Shown piece by piece: positions 19,041-27,836 of a stretch of DNA of 64,000 nucleotides (position 1 is the first letter of the stretch; each line of letters opens with the position of its first letter). Origin of the DNA: Paenibacillus gyeongsangnamensis (lineage in GTDB: Bacteria > Bacillota > Bacilli > Paenibacillales > NBRC-103111). A program made the translations under genes and the position numbers. The stretch spans positions 1-64,000 of the forward strand of contig NZ_JAQAGZ010000030.1 of the NCBI RefSeq assembly GCF_027533625.1. The letters are read 5' to 3'. The notes below the pieces were generated by a model that worked only from the letters and a program-made list of their open reading frames with translations, was not told the origin of the DNA and made no database searches.

Positions 19041-19826
19041 ATGAAACCTGAATCTTTCCTACGGCTGGTTACGCACGTTTACTGGTATCAAAAGGAGTGC
19101 TTCTCCCTTGAACGCGACATCTACCCTTACTGGACGATGTTCGCCGTTGAAGACGGCCGGTTTGCTTATTCCATTAGCGATCGCGAAGGGGAAGCGGGGT
19201 TTGGCGACTTAGTGGTTTGTCCCCCGAACACCTGGTTTCATAGAAGGACGCTCAGCCCGCTGACTTTTCACTTTCTTCATTTCATTTGGGAGTCAGAGCC
19301 GGAGCTCACGATGGAACAAGGATGGACAGAGAAGCTTAGAGTTTCGGATACGGAACGGTTGTCTTCCGATTATCGGTATTTGAAACGGCTGGCATCGGAA
19401 CGGGACCAGACCTCTCTATCGCATAAACAGCATCTATTAAACGACTTGCTCCGATTAGTGGAGATGGAGCGGGGGCTTCAAAAGGATACTGTACAGGCTG
19501 CCCTACATCCCGAGGTACAGCAGGCGCATCAATTCATGCTGGCTCATGCATACGGCCCTATCGATTTGCGCTATTTGGCGCATTCCCTGCGTTTGACTCC
19601 GGTTCAGCTGACCCGGCGGTTTCGCTCGGTTTATGGGGTGACGCCCACCGAATTTATTACGGAGCTGAGGCTGAGCCGCGCCTGCCGTTTGCTCGAGGAA
19701 ACCTTGCTCAGTATCGACAAAATCGCGCAGCGGTGCGGTTACGAGAATGGGTTTTATTTAAGCCGAGTTTTCCGGCAAAAGAGGGGAATGACTCCCTCCT
19801 TTTACCGGAAGACTCATCGCGTGTAG
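19041..19826 (+). CDS. AraC-family transcriptional regulator (cupin-like sensor)
   Basis: About 261 residues. The N-terminal half is a small beta-rich (cupin-like) ligand pocket; the C-terminal 100 residues carry the double helix-turn-helix, with LTPVQLTRRFRSVYG and YENGFYLSRVFRQKRG. I choose the ATG at 19041; a GTG at 19029 is in frame but overlaps the only good ribosome site (CAGGAG, 19024-19029). Divergent from the FAD oxidoreductase, with 128 bases between them, it probably controls that gene. No terminator is obvious downstream; 19827-20081 shows no gene. Confidence 0.88.
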   Translation: MKPESFLRLVTHVYWYQKECFSLERDIYPYWTMFAVEDGRFAYSISDREGEAGFGDLVVCPPNTWFHRRTLSPLTFHFLHFIWESEPELTMEQGWTEKLRVSDTERLSSDYRYLKRLASERDQTSLSHKQHLLNDLLRLVEMERGLQKDTVQAALHPEVQQAHQFMLAHAYGPIDLRYLAHSLRLTPVQLTRRFRSVYGVTPTEFITELRLSRACRLLEETLLSIDKIAQRCGYENGFYLSRVFRQKRGMTPSFYRKTHRV

Positions 19827-20081
19827 AATGGCACAAAGCATGGGAAACCTAAAAATTTTTTATTCCACTCTACTATCCGTTACTTCAACGACCGGGAGCA
19901 GGTCGCCTCGGGCATTCTTGCCATGTTGGACCGTAAGGAATGAACCAAAGTGCATTTAACCCTGGTACCGCCGCGTTGTCTGTAACGGCAAGATTCCGAA
20001 GATTTAGCCATCCACCCTCAGTACAACCGTTCTTGCTCCTAACAGCACGGTGCGCTGGAAGTGTACAAAAGCCACTTTGAG

Positions 20082-20414
20082 CTACTCATTGTTGTTTCCC
20101 CACTTCATGGCCCATCTCTCCATCTCCTTAAGAGCCATCTGAAAATCCATTCCTTTTTCTGTCAATGAATATTCAACCGTCACCGGTACAGTAGGAAATA
20201 CTTGACTTAGAACAATCCCATTTTGTTCTAAGTGCCGCAGTGCATCGGTTAAAGATTGCGTCTTGATGATGGCTAAATCTCTATGGAGCTGTTTAAATCG
20301 TTTCGGCCCTTTAGATAGTTCAGCGATCACCAGGAATGCCCATTTTGCACCAAGTATTTGCAGCACTGAACAGATGTTGGAGAAACCCTGTACCTCTTCC
20401 TGCTTAGGATCCAT
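20082..20414 (-). CDS. HxlR-family winged-helix regulator
   Basis: 110 residues with the HxlR layout: a cysteine near residue 15, LQILGAKWAFLVIAEL as the first helices, GPKRFKQLHRDL leading to the recognition helix, and the wing region VPVTVEYSLTEKG. Such proteins sense electrophiles or oxidants, often through the N-terminal cysteine. It is divergent from a broken MFS gene, its likely target. AGGTGGGTG precedes the ATG. Confidence 0.9.
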   Translation of the reverse strand: MDPKQEEVQGFSNICSVLQILGAKWAFLVIAELSKGPKRFKQLHRDLAIIKTQSLTDALRHLEQNGIVLSQVFPTVPVTVEYSLTEKGMDFQMALKEMERWAMKWGNNNE

Positions 20415-20430
20415 ACGTCTTCACCCACCT

Positions 20431-20512
20431 ACTTAAAGTTAGTAAGTCAAAACATTTGGACAATATCCAAATACTTTGCCTTCTTACATTATTTATGTAA
20501 CTTAATTATAAT
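20431..20512. promoter_or_regulatory. Divergent promoter/operator region hxlR-MFS
   Basis: For the MFS gene, TTACAT (20484-20489) and TATAAT (20507-20512) are 17 bases apart. The -35 is part of a dyad TTACAT-N5-ATGTAA. A second inverted repeat ATTTGGA-N5-TCCAAAT lies at 20454-20472, and a third, ACTTA-N7-TAAGT, at 20431-20447 close to the regulator start. Any of these could be HxlR operators; the third would give autoregulation. Confidence 0.55.
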
Positions 20513-20555
20513 TCGATAAAGAGATCTCGAAAAGACCATGAAAGGAAGTAATCGA

Positions 20556-21600
20556 ATGAATCGAATGTCAATATACGTTCTTGCTCTAGGGGTATTTCTA
20601 ACGGCAACTTCTGAGCTCGTTATCTCTGGAATTCTTCACGTCATTGCCAAAGACTTAAATATTTCCATCGCCCTTGCCGGGCAATTGATCACGGCATATT
20701 CTCTTGCTTTTTCGATGGGAACTCCTATCATGGTATCACTCACTTCCCACATAGGACGCAGAAAAGTGTTGGTAGGTTCTTTGGCTGTTTTTATCTTGGG
20801 TTGCTTGGCTTCTTTTGGTAGCTCAAATATTTCGATCTTAATGGTTTCTCGAATGATCCTAGGTAAGCGCAGGCGTCTATCTTGTCGTAGCGTTCGCTAC
20901 GGTTGCACATCGCACTGCCTAGTTTCTCGGCAGGCACTAATTCGGCACGATCGTTCTCGGATTTAGCAGCGCTATGGTCTTAGGCGTTCCAATCGGGATA
21001 GCCATTACCAACTGGTTGAGTTGGCATGCGATTTTCATCATTCTAGGCTTAATCAGCCTTTTGATTACATTCGTTATCTTCCGCCATCTGCCGGAGATCG
21101 AAGGGGACGCACCGATATCTTTCCAACAACAATTCAAAGTGCTGGGAAGCTTCGTCATCGTAAGTGGTTTGCTTCTTACCTTTTTTAGGGAATCAGGCAA
21201 TTCGATCCTGTTTACTTATCTAACGCCATTTATTAAAGACATCCTTCATATGAAAGCCACCAATATTAGTATCATCATGCTTGTATTCGGTATTTTCGGT
21301 ACAATCGGTTCACGTTTGGGCGGTTATGGCGTCGATAGATTGGGAGCCCCACGAATCATTATTTCTAGTATCATCGTTCATGTGGCATCCCTAGCCCTTC
21401 TACCCTTGTTTTCTAAATCGTTAGTGATCGGATTAATGTTGATCGCCCTCATGGTGTTCTCTATGTTCATAACGGCTTTAGAGTCATTTCGATACGGCAG
21501 TATGGATGAGAGCAAGCTCCACGGCAATAATATCGTGAAAGAAGCGACTACTCCTCGGCGTCGACGAGATCTCGATCAAAGAGTCGAATTTTTTATATAA
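20556..21600 (+). pseudogene. MFS efflux transporter, several frameshifts, abnormal C-terminus
   Basis: The N-terminal helices (YVLALGVFLTATSELVISG and the IGRRKVLVGS loop) are normal for a DHA1-type drug exporter. After SRMILG at about 20868 the frame changes to SAGVYLVVAFATVAHRTA, returns near 20925 for SRQALIR, and changes again near 20945 to GTIVLGFSSAMVLG, which continues through later helices. The end (after MVFSMFITA) is not MFS-like and the last helices are missing. At least three indels plus C-terminal loss make a genuine pseudogene likely. The start is the ATG at 20556, seven bases after AAAGGAAG. Confidence 0.85.
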
Positions 21601-21716
21601 TTTTTCGATCTTATGTGATCAAATTGCCATGTCTCGCATAGAACCAGAAGGTATTTTCCATTTTTTTGTCGAATTACGGTGGAGGTATACACTCTCAATG
21701 ACTTAGGAGGCAATTC

Positions 21717-23312
21717 ATGAAAAAATGGTTTCTTGGACTCGCAGTATTATTATTCGTCAACAGCTCAGCTATATCAATGGCATATGCCGATTCTGCAGAG
21801 CTATTAGAGCAAGATCCGGTTGTTCTACCCATGAAAGACGATCATGGCCAGAACTGGGTATTGAAGAACCAAAATGCTAAGTATCGCCTGAAATGGTCAT
21901 TTAGCAGTGATAGTCCGTATGATCATTTTGATGCAATGAAAGTCGATAATCAAACAGTCATCTTACATAATTTTAGCGAGGTTTTTGCGGTTAGCAACAA
22001 CGGTCAAGTTTTGTGGAAGCGGCAAAATAAAAGCCGCGACATCAAGATCGGTGCTGATGGAAGTCTATATACGTTTACTGACGATTTTTCCTATCTTGAC
22101 AAGAATAAAACTTCTTCAAAAATAACTGCAACCCGTTTCAACATGAATGGTACCGTACTTAGCCAGTATAAAGATTTATCGCTTGCAATAGTTCGGAATA
22201 CCAATTCCATTTTACCGGAATTGTTCTATACTTTTGACTGGAAAGGTAACTTGATTGCTCTATTGGATAATGGACTGACCTCGCTTCGGACTGACGGAAC
22301 GGTAAAATGGCAAGCGAAAGAGTTGAAATATAACGATACATCCTACAATGTCTTTGCAATGAATGCACTGCTTGCTTATCCGCAGGGCAATTTGTTGGTG
22401 GGCATTGATAACCAGCTCCTTTGCCTGAATGATGACGGGAAGGTGGTGTGGGCAATTCCTACCGTATTATCGAAATCTGGAGCAAAAGTAACAAGGAACT
22501 ACGTGGTGTTCAATGGGAAAATTTATACGGTTACCTCAACCGGACTTAAAGAAGAGACAGATCCCGATATTGTAGCTTCTCTTAGCGGAAAAACAATAGA
22601 TCATCATGGAGGTTATTTTCAGGTCGATGGGAAAACGTCCACTTTATCGGACATTGACGCCCAATCGGGCAAAGCTAAATGGAGCTATACCTTAAGTGCT
22701 TCTGAACGTTCTGCAGGTTATAATTTGACCGGGAAATTCAAACAAAACCTTGCTTCTGACGATCAAGGAAATGTATACATTTCGACAAATGGCGGTACCA
22801 TACATTCTTTAGATCCTCAAGGCAATCCGCGGTTTTCGCTGCAGATCACAAATAAAATCATAGGCTATTCACAGATTATTCCTCTCACAAAGAAAACCAT
22901 TATCATTACTAACAACAGACATGCAATCTGTCTTGAAAGGGTAGATGACATTTCCTTAAGTCTGAACGGGGAAGAGCAATCTCTACAGCATCAGCTTTTC
23001 AAGCAGGATGGTCGGGTGATGATCTCACTCCGTGAAATTTTTGAAATGCTTGAAGCCAAAGTTACCTGGATTGCAGATCAAAATGAAATCATTGCCGAGA
23101 AAAATGGCAAGAAGATCATCATGCAATTAGGATCAAATGAGGGCACCGTCAACGGAATTGCCACAATTTTTGATACGGCGCCGGTTCTGCTTGATAACGT
23201 GACCTACGTGCCAATCCGTTTTGTTAGCGAATCCCTAGGCAGTCAAGTAGAATGGGACGATGTAAATGAGATCGTTCGAATTACGGACACTACCACAAAT
23301 GGATCGAAGTAA
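21717..23312 (+). CDS. Secreted beta-propeller protein with copper-amine-oxidase-type stalk domain
   Basis: 531 residues. A Sec signal peptide (cleavage near AYA-D25) is followed by a PQQ-like/WD-type beta-propeller built from repeated strands such as NNGQVLWKRQ, TDGTVKWQAK, DDGKVVWAIP and QSGKAKWSYT (about 60-410). A C-terminal Cu_amine_oxidN1 stalk domain has VMISLREIFEMLEAKV and VTYVPIRFVSESLGSQVEWD. This combination is frequent on Paenibacillus surfaces; the stalk probably contacts the cell wall. AGGAGG lies six bases upstream of the ATG and a terminator follows, so it is a single-gene unit. Function is unknown. Confidence 0.85.
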   Translation: MKKWFLGLAVLLFVNSSAISMAYADSAELLEQDPVVLPMKDDHGQNWVLKNQNAKYRLKWSFSSDSPYDHFDAMKVDNQTVILHNFSEVFAVSNNGQVLWKRQNKSRDIKIGADGSLYTFTDDFSYLDKNKTSSKITATRFNMNGTVLSQYKDLSLAIVRNTNSILPELFYTFDWKGNLIALLDNGLTSLRTDGTVKWQAKELKYNDTSYNVFAMNALLAYPQGNLLVGIDNQLLCLNDDGKVVWAIPTVLSKSGAKVTRNYVVFNGKIYTVTSTGLKEETDPDIVASLSGKTIDHHGGYFQVDGKTSTLSDIDAQSGKAKWSYTLSASERSAGYNLTGKFKQNLASDDQGNVYISTNGGTIHSLDPQGNPRFSLQITNKIIGYSQIIPLTKKTIIITNNRHAICLERVDDISLSLNGEEQSLQHQLFKQDGRVMISLREIFEMLEAKVTWIADQNEIIAEKNGKKIIMQLGSNEGTVNGIATIFDTAPVLLDNVTYVPIRFVSESLGSQVEWDDVNEIVRITDTTTNGSK

Positions 23313-23325
23313 ATGCTTTAACTAC

Positions 23326-23361
23326 AAATGCCATTACAAATAAGAGGTGATGGCATTTTTT
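23326..23361 (+). terminator. Rho-independent terminator of the propeller protein gene
   Basis: AAATGCCATTAC (23326-23337) pairs, with one G-T wobble, with GTGATGGCATTT (23347-23358), and the T run continues to 23361. Confidence 0.85.
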
Positions 23362-23428
23362 AATGGCGCAGTTTCTGCAGTTGTAATCGTCAACTTTTGA
23401 GAATTATATTTTGGACTGATCCGATAAA

Positions 23429-23514
23429 ACAGTCGTGGCGGACTAGGATAAAAAAACAAAGTCCTAAACTGTCACGACTGTGCTATCATTGAACTCCCTC
23501 GGCACCCGTTCAAT
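23429..23514 (+). repeat. Dispersed palindromic element, copy a
   Basis: ACAGTCGTG (23429-23437) pairs perfectly with CACGACTGT (23473-23481), with an inner GGACT/AGTCC stem. Seven bases later comes the conserved end, here ATTGAAC (23488-23494) and GTTCAAT (23508-23514) around a CACCC core. It stops four bases from the end of the nucleotidyltransferase gene. Confidence 0.6.
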
Positions 23515-23517
23515 TCC

Positions 23518-24352
23518 CTAGAGTAAAATATCTTTGAATTGCATACGGGCATAGTTCCTGAAGGCGAGAAGGTTAGTTTTGTCCCATTCCTTTCCACCTG
23601 TTCTTCTTTGCTCCTCATTTACTATATCTGAAGAACGATAAACATCAAGTGCTCGTTGAATCAATTGATAATACTCCTGTGGTAAATGTTCGATTCCCCA
23701 TTCACCGCCTTCATCTTTACTTGTGGACTTTCTGATTATCTTCTCTAAACAGTTGAAATACACGGCAAATGTTCAAAACACTATAAAAGGGCGTCTCTAG
23801 AATATGCTCATCATGAAGTATCCATTTAAAGTCGTCCATAACAGATTCTATAAAATACTGCCATTTTACTTTGCCAAATATATCTGATATGAGTTTACCA
23901 TATAAACAAATGCCACGCTGCGTTACATAGGTCAAATGAGAGGGTAAGTCAACGTCTGTTTTCTCTTTACTATAGTCTATTTCATCTTTGAGTATCTTCT
24001 CTTGCCATCCCGAGCTGTAATGAACTTCAAAGGGTATCGGGACGGGTACTTGCCTTGCTACCTCAGATGTGATAACACTAAGTTCAACGTTACCAGTCGT
24101 AGGTCTGTTGACCGTCTCGTTGGCGATGGAGACTCCAACTGTTTTAGCCAAATCGACTGCTAATTTACCGTTAACTACCACAATCAGGTCAATGTCACTT
24201 TTGGGACGATAGTAACAGCCCATAGCTAATGAGCCGTGGAGATAGATACCTATCAACTGATTTCCCAGAATAGTTTTCAACCGTTCCACCAGTTTTTCAA
24301 CGAATTGCTTTATATCTTCATCACAGTAAGACCAGATTTGTGCTCTAATAAC
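23518..24352 (-). pseudogene. AadA-like aminoglycoside nucleotidyltransferase, frameshifted
   Basis: The N-terminal part carries the nucleotidyltransferase signature: GIYLHGSLAMG followed by SDIDLIVVV. It runs to about 23722, where the frame ends KVHK-stop. The natural continuation (SKDEGGEWGIEHLP, then YYQLIQRALDVY) lies one base away and runs to 23518. That SKxEGGEWG stretch is diagnostic of the AadA-type C-terminal domain, so one extra base or two missing bases near 23722-23725 split the gene. The start is taken as ATG 24352, eight bases after AGAAGGAG. If intact it could adenylylate streptomycin/spectinomycin-like compounds; this is inferred from family only. Confidence 0.82.
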
Positions 24353-24463
24353 CATCGACATCACTCCTTCTGTCATGTGCTGCAACCTTTGGACTTCCAC
24401 TATTTGAACAACAACCCGTCCTCCGATATTAATATTAATTAAAGACTTGAATCACTTCGCTGG

Positions 24464-24997
24464 TTAGCGACCAAATTGGATATCTTCAAATGGTATGTAC
24501 TTGTTTTGTTCCATTTCTTTATATACCCGTAAGTAATTGACGTGAAAGGTCGGAAAAGGAGCTAGGGCGTAAATTGCTGAGAGCTTCATTTCTTCAATCT
24601 CAGTTTCGTTCATACCCCAATAGGTTTGCCCCAAGGTCAAATGAGGATGAAAGCGATCCAATTCAAAGTAACGATCGATCAACTCTGGTGACGGAGATAC
24701 TGTATCCACCAGTCGCTTGTGCAAATCATAAACTTCTTCCGATTCAACACCAAGGAATGTTATGGCATTCCCAAACGTTGCTGGCTCTGACATTGATAAG
24801 AGAAAGCTTTTGATTGATGAGCAAGTTTCCCTAACATTATCCAGCCAACGCATATCTTCCGTAAGTCCGCCCTGCGCCTTTACAGTTATGTGGGGCTCCA
24901 CAACATCTTTTAAACGATTACTAACCCAGCGATTACGAAATACTGCAATTTGCTCTTTATATTCGTCGGGAGGGACAATACCTATGAAATATTGCAT
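24464..24997 (-). CDS. 2H phosphoesterase (2'-5' RNA ligase/LigT superfamily)
   Basis: About 177 residues. The two H-x-T motifs that define the 2H superfamily are present: PHITV in the first half and HPHLTLGQ in the second. Members hydrolyse or form 2',5' or 2',3'-cyclic phosphodiester bonds of RNA and nucleotides; the exact activity cannot be assigned. The ATG at 24997 (MQYFIGIVPP) is preferred because GAGGTG lies four bases upstream and the added upstream residues look unrelated. It is 111 bases upstream of the broken nucleotidyltransferase, possibly in the same transcript. Confidence 0.8.
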   Translation of the reverse strand: MQYFIGIVPPDEYKEQIAVFRNRWVSNRLKDVVEPHITVKAQGGLTEDMRWLDNVRETCSSIKSFLLSMSEPATFGNAITFLGVESEEVYDLHKRLVDTVSPSPELIDRYFELDRFHPHLTLGQTYWGMNETEIEEMKLSAIYALAPFPTFHVNYLRVYKEMEQNKYIPFEDIQFGR

Positions 24998-25036
24998 ATC
25001 ACACCTCACAATACTTTGAAACGATGTCATTACCAC

Positions 25037-25507
25037 TTCAACCTCTTAATTCTTCAAGCAATTTCCATTATCCTGCCCTTTAGCCATCCATGCAGTGCAA
25101 GCACCTCACCACAGATGATGAAAATCGGTAGTGGAATCAATACTGCTACTACGGCTGGGAAAGGAAGGTCGATGAGTTGTAACAGTGAATTTAATTTTCA
25201 TGGGAGTTCAATAAAACAAAAGGAGCCGCGGTAAAGCAGCTCCTTCACAAACGTATCCGTTTAGCGCAACTGCCAATGTAATGATCGGAACTCACATCTT
25301 CAAGAAATGTCATCGTGATCATATCTGACCGGAATTGAAACAACGATTTCGCTTTGATATTTCACTGAGATATAAAAATGGATTGACTGGTGGGGATGAA
25401 GGATTCCTTGAAGAGGATCGAAAGTTCCAAGGAGAAACAGATGATCCGTATGGAGAAGCATGGCATGTGCCGAAAGCAGTTATTAAGTCGAATTTTACAG
25501 TTATGAA
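25037..25507. other. Intergenic region with repeat copy b and no clear gene
   Basis: No convincing gene. A TTAGCCATCCATGC...ACCACAGA stretch (about 25080-25113) resembles sequence just right of repeat copy h (42791-42824), suggesting that the repeat unit can be longer. A plus-strand frame at 25335-25568 has no ribosome site and runs into the end of the next gene. Confidence 0.4.
25206..25264 (+). repeat. Dispersed palindromic element, copy b
   Basis: GTTCAATAAAACA leads into AAGGAGC (25220-25226) pairing with GCTCCTT (25239-25245), then the conserved end AAACGTATCCGTTTAGC. Confidence 0.6.
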
Positions 25508-26923
25508 TTATGGAACAATTTCAAAAACAGTACCTTGGTTAAACTCACTCACTCTCATAGAGCCATAAACCCCTAAATATAGTCTGGTTTGATCCAGATT
25601 CGTTCCCAAAGAAACATAATAAGCTGATTGAGATCCAAAATTATAATCGGTTTCAATAACACTAAAATCATTTAGTTTACAATCTGATCTTACCCTGGTA
25701 CAAGCTAAAACCCCTCTAACCGGAAGCCCAGATTCTTCTCTCCGGGCAAGATCGGTAAACACAACGCTTCCCGTTAAATCGGGGATTCCATTCCCCATAT
25801 ATGGCTGGACTCCTGTAAGTGCAGTTCCTCCAAACTTATCGGGTCGGGGATCTTTATGAAAATAACTAGTTAAAGGCTGCAGACGCCTCACTGAAGTTTT
25901 TATTGCTTCATTGTAATAAGCAATTGTTTTCTCATCCAAGGTCGGATTTGCAGAGCAGTCCCTTATAATCGAAGCAGGAAAAGCACCTTCCCACCCTCGC
26001 CAGCCAAAGTTAATAAATCCTTCTTGGTCGGGTTCAGATTTCATTAAAAAAGCTTGAATAAGCTGAGTAACCGGTATTGGTTTATAATGAACGAATGAAA
26101 AAATCGATTCTACTAAATCCTGTCCGACATTTCCCACATATTTGATGTACTGATTATAAAACCTTTGGAAAGAAATTCCTGGTATATTACGAACCCCTTT
26201 GGCAATTACCGTAAGAGTTTCCTGAATGAGTGCGGGAAGTTCATTTAAACGTGTGACTACAGGTGGATTATCGATAAATGTGTTTTTAACTACATCAATT
26301 TCAATTATTTTACCGGCGATTTCCATATCGTCCTGGCTTAAATTAAATGGATCATAGCCTGATCCCCCATCTCCGGTTGTTAAAACAAGTTTTCCTGTTT
26401 CAGGTGAAAAGTTTAAGCTATTGACACCATTATGATTTAAAAATGGTCTTCTTAAGTTAAGTAATGTCCGTCGTTTTTGAGTTTGACCATTCGATTGTAA
26501 AATCCATTCTTCAACTGTATCAATATGATCATACTGAGTTTCTCTATTTATCCACCTTAAGTTTAAGGTTCTGGGATCACACGGGTTCGGCTTAAAAGGT
26601 ACTGGAAGAGCACCTGGACCTTGTGTTCCAGCTACTGAATAATGAAGATAAAATAGACCGTTATTATAAAATTGGGGATGAAACGCTAGCCCTAGCAATC
26701 CCCGTTCATCATATCCACCACTAGAAGCACCTAGTTTTATGACTCGCGGGCGAATATCTAAAAAAGTTCTTATAACTCCGTTTCCTATGTAAAAGATCTC
26801 TCCTACCTGGGTTGCAATAAATAATCTTTCAATTGAGTCACCCGGAAGTATAGTTGTTTTCAAAACAGTGGGTAAATTTATCTTACTTACAATAGGCCGT
26901 AAACTAACCTTAACTTTTATCAA
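25508..26923 (-). CDS. PQQ-dependent sugar dehydrogenase-like protein (sorbosone/glucose dehydrogenase family)
   Basis: 471 residues with the six-bladed GSDH propeller signatures RGLLGLAFHPQF, FLNHNGVNSLNF, LVLTTGDGGSG and NFGWRGWEG. Classical members oxidise sugars outside the cytoplasm with PQQ or calcium. Here no signal peptide or membrane anchor is seen, so location and activity are uncertain; Bacillales copies lacking a leader are known and may be spore-associated (inference). The gene starts at TTG with AAGGGGAG nine bases upstream and is more AT-rich than its neighbours, hinting at transfer. It stands alone. Confidence 0.75.
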   Translation of the reverse strand: MIKVKVSLRPIVSKINLPTVLKTTILPGDSIERLFIATQVGEIFYIGNGVIRTFLDIRPRVIKLGASSGGYDERGLLGLAFHPQFYNNGLFYLHYSVAGTQGPGALPVPFKPNPCDPRTLNLRWINRETQYDHIDTVEEWILQSNGQTQKRRTLLNLRRPFLNHNGVNSLNFSPETGKLVLTTGDGGSGYDPFNLSQDDMEIAGKIIEIDVVKNTFIDNPPVVTRLNELPALIQETLTVIAKGVRNIPGISFQRFYNQYIKYVGNVGQDLVESIFSFVHYKPIPVTQLIQAFLMKSEPDQEGFINFGWRGWEGAFPASIIRDCSANPTLDEKTIAYYNEAIKTSVRRLQPLTSYFHKDPRPDKFGGTALTGVQPYMGNGIPDLTGSVVFTDLARREESGLPVRGVLACTRVRSDCKLNDFSVIETDYNFGSQSAYYVSLGTNLDQTRLYLGVYGSMRVSEFNQGTVFEIVP

Positions 26924-27019
26924 CTAACTTTACTCCCCTTCTTATTGTTTTCATTTATAAGAATATGATTAGAACTGTTCTAGTAGTACCAAATTAGGGC
27001 CGGGGAATCTGACAAAGGA

Positions 27020-27063
27020 ACAGCCTCGTGATGTAGTTTTATTGAACTAGCGTTTCCCTTAAG
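27020..27063 (+). repeat. Dispersed element, copy c (stemless subfamily)
   Basis: CAGCCTCGTGATGTaG is followed by TTTTATTGAACTAGCG and a CCCTTA end. It is nearly identical over about 33 bases to the copy at 49145-49201. The outer stem-loop is lacking. Confidence 0.55.
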
Positions 27064-27119
27064 TTTAGTGGTATTATTAGGAATGAATGTAATTTTAATA
27101 TAATGAGGCGGTAATAATA

Positions 27120-27554
27120 ATGGAAACAAGTGATAAAGCAACAATAACAGTAGAAACCACAGTTGATGCACCAGTTGAAAAAGTGTGGGAATATTGGACA
27201 GAACCACAGCATATAACGAAATGGTCTTTTGCTTCTGATGACTGGCATGCACCAAATGCCGAAAATGATTTAAGGGTTGGCGGAAAATTTCTTACAAGAA
27301 TGGAAGCAAAGGATGGAAGCTTTGGATTTGATTTTGGTGGAGTTTATGATGAAATAAGAATAAACGAATTTATTTCTTACACTCTTGGGGATGGAAGAAA
27401 AGTTACTGTCACTTTTATTAGTCAAGAAAACGACACTAAGGTAATTGAAGCTTTTGAAGCAGAAACCACCCATTCCATTGAGCAGCAAAAAGCAGGCTGG
27501 CAGGCGTTTCTAGACAATTTTAAAAAATATAGCGAACTTTCTAAAGATAAATAA
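27120..27554 (+). CDS. SRPBCC/AHSA1-domain protein
   Basis: A single START-like (Aha1 C-terminal homology) domain of 144 residues: VDAPVEKVWEYWTEPQHITKW at the start, a W-x-x-P-x-AENDLRVGGKF turn, GVYDEI and a C-terminal helix GWQAFLDNFKKY. The fold makes a hydrophobic ligand cavity; most bacterial members have no assigned function. GAGGCGG lies upstream of the ATG and a strong terminator follows at 27605, so it is a single-gene unit. It is related to each half of the two-domain protein at 27837-28709. Confidence 0.88.
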   Translation: METSDKATITVETTVDAPVEKVWEYWTEPQHITKWSFASDDWHAPNAENDLRVGGKFLTRMEAKDGSFGFDFGGVYDEIRINEFISYTLGDGRKVTVTFISQENDTKVIEAFEAETTHSIEQQKAGWQAFLDNFKKYSELSKDK

Positions 27555-27604
27555 AAATAAATCGGACATGCAGTTGAATAATAATTATTGATTGGCTAAG
27601 TTTA

Positions 27605-27630
27605 AACCTTCCTTTTTGGAAGGTTTTTTA
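27605..27630 (+). terminator. Rho-independent terminator
   Basis: AACCTTCC (27605-27612) and GGAAGGTT (27618-27625) form a stem with a five-T loop, followed by TTTTT. Confidence 0.9.
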
Positions 27631-27744
27631 TGCTATCAAAATTAAAATTTTGAGACTATACGCCAAAGGCAAAAAAATGTTTTACCGGACCTTAAGCGGG
27701 CAGCCGTATCCGTAAATAAAATACAATATTGCGTTAGCCTGCCA

Positions 27745-27812
27745 TTTAGCTTAATGAAAATAAAGAGCAGCTGGCAAACTGCTCCTTATTAATTAACTAA
27801 CGTACCAGTAAC
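27745..27812 (+). repeat. Dispersed palindromic element, copy d
   Basis: AATAAAGAGCAG (about 27759-27770) pairs with CTGCTCCTTATT (27779-27790), followed by TTAACTAACGTACCAGTAAC. The left flank has a matching TTAGCTTAAT. It ends 25 bases from the stop of the two-domain SRPBCC gene and may act as its terminator. Confidence 0.65.
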
Positions 27813-27836
27813 ACAGGAATGTATGGGAGTTTAAAC

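Noticed and set aside
19830..19939. Frame ending YFNDREQVASGILAMLDRKE, resembling a C-terminus
   Set aside because: No start and no partner sequence; the first part (CCGTTACTTCAA) resembles a decayed dispersed repeat flank instead.
25335..25568. Plus-strand frame of 77 codons with some protein-like stretches
   Set aside because: It starts at a TTG without ribosome site and overlaps the 3' end of the sugar dehydrogenase gene on the other strand.
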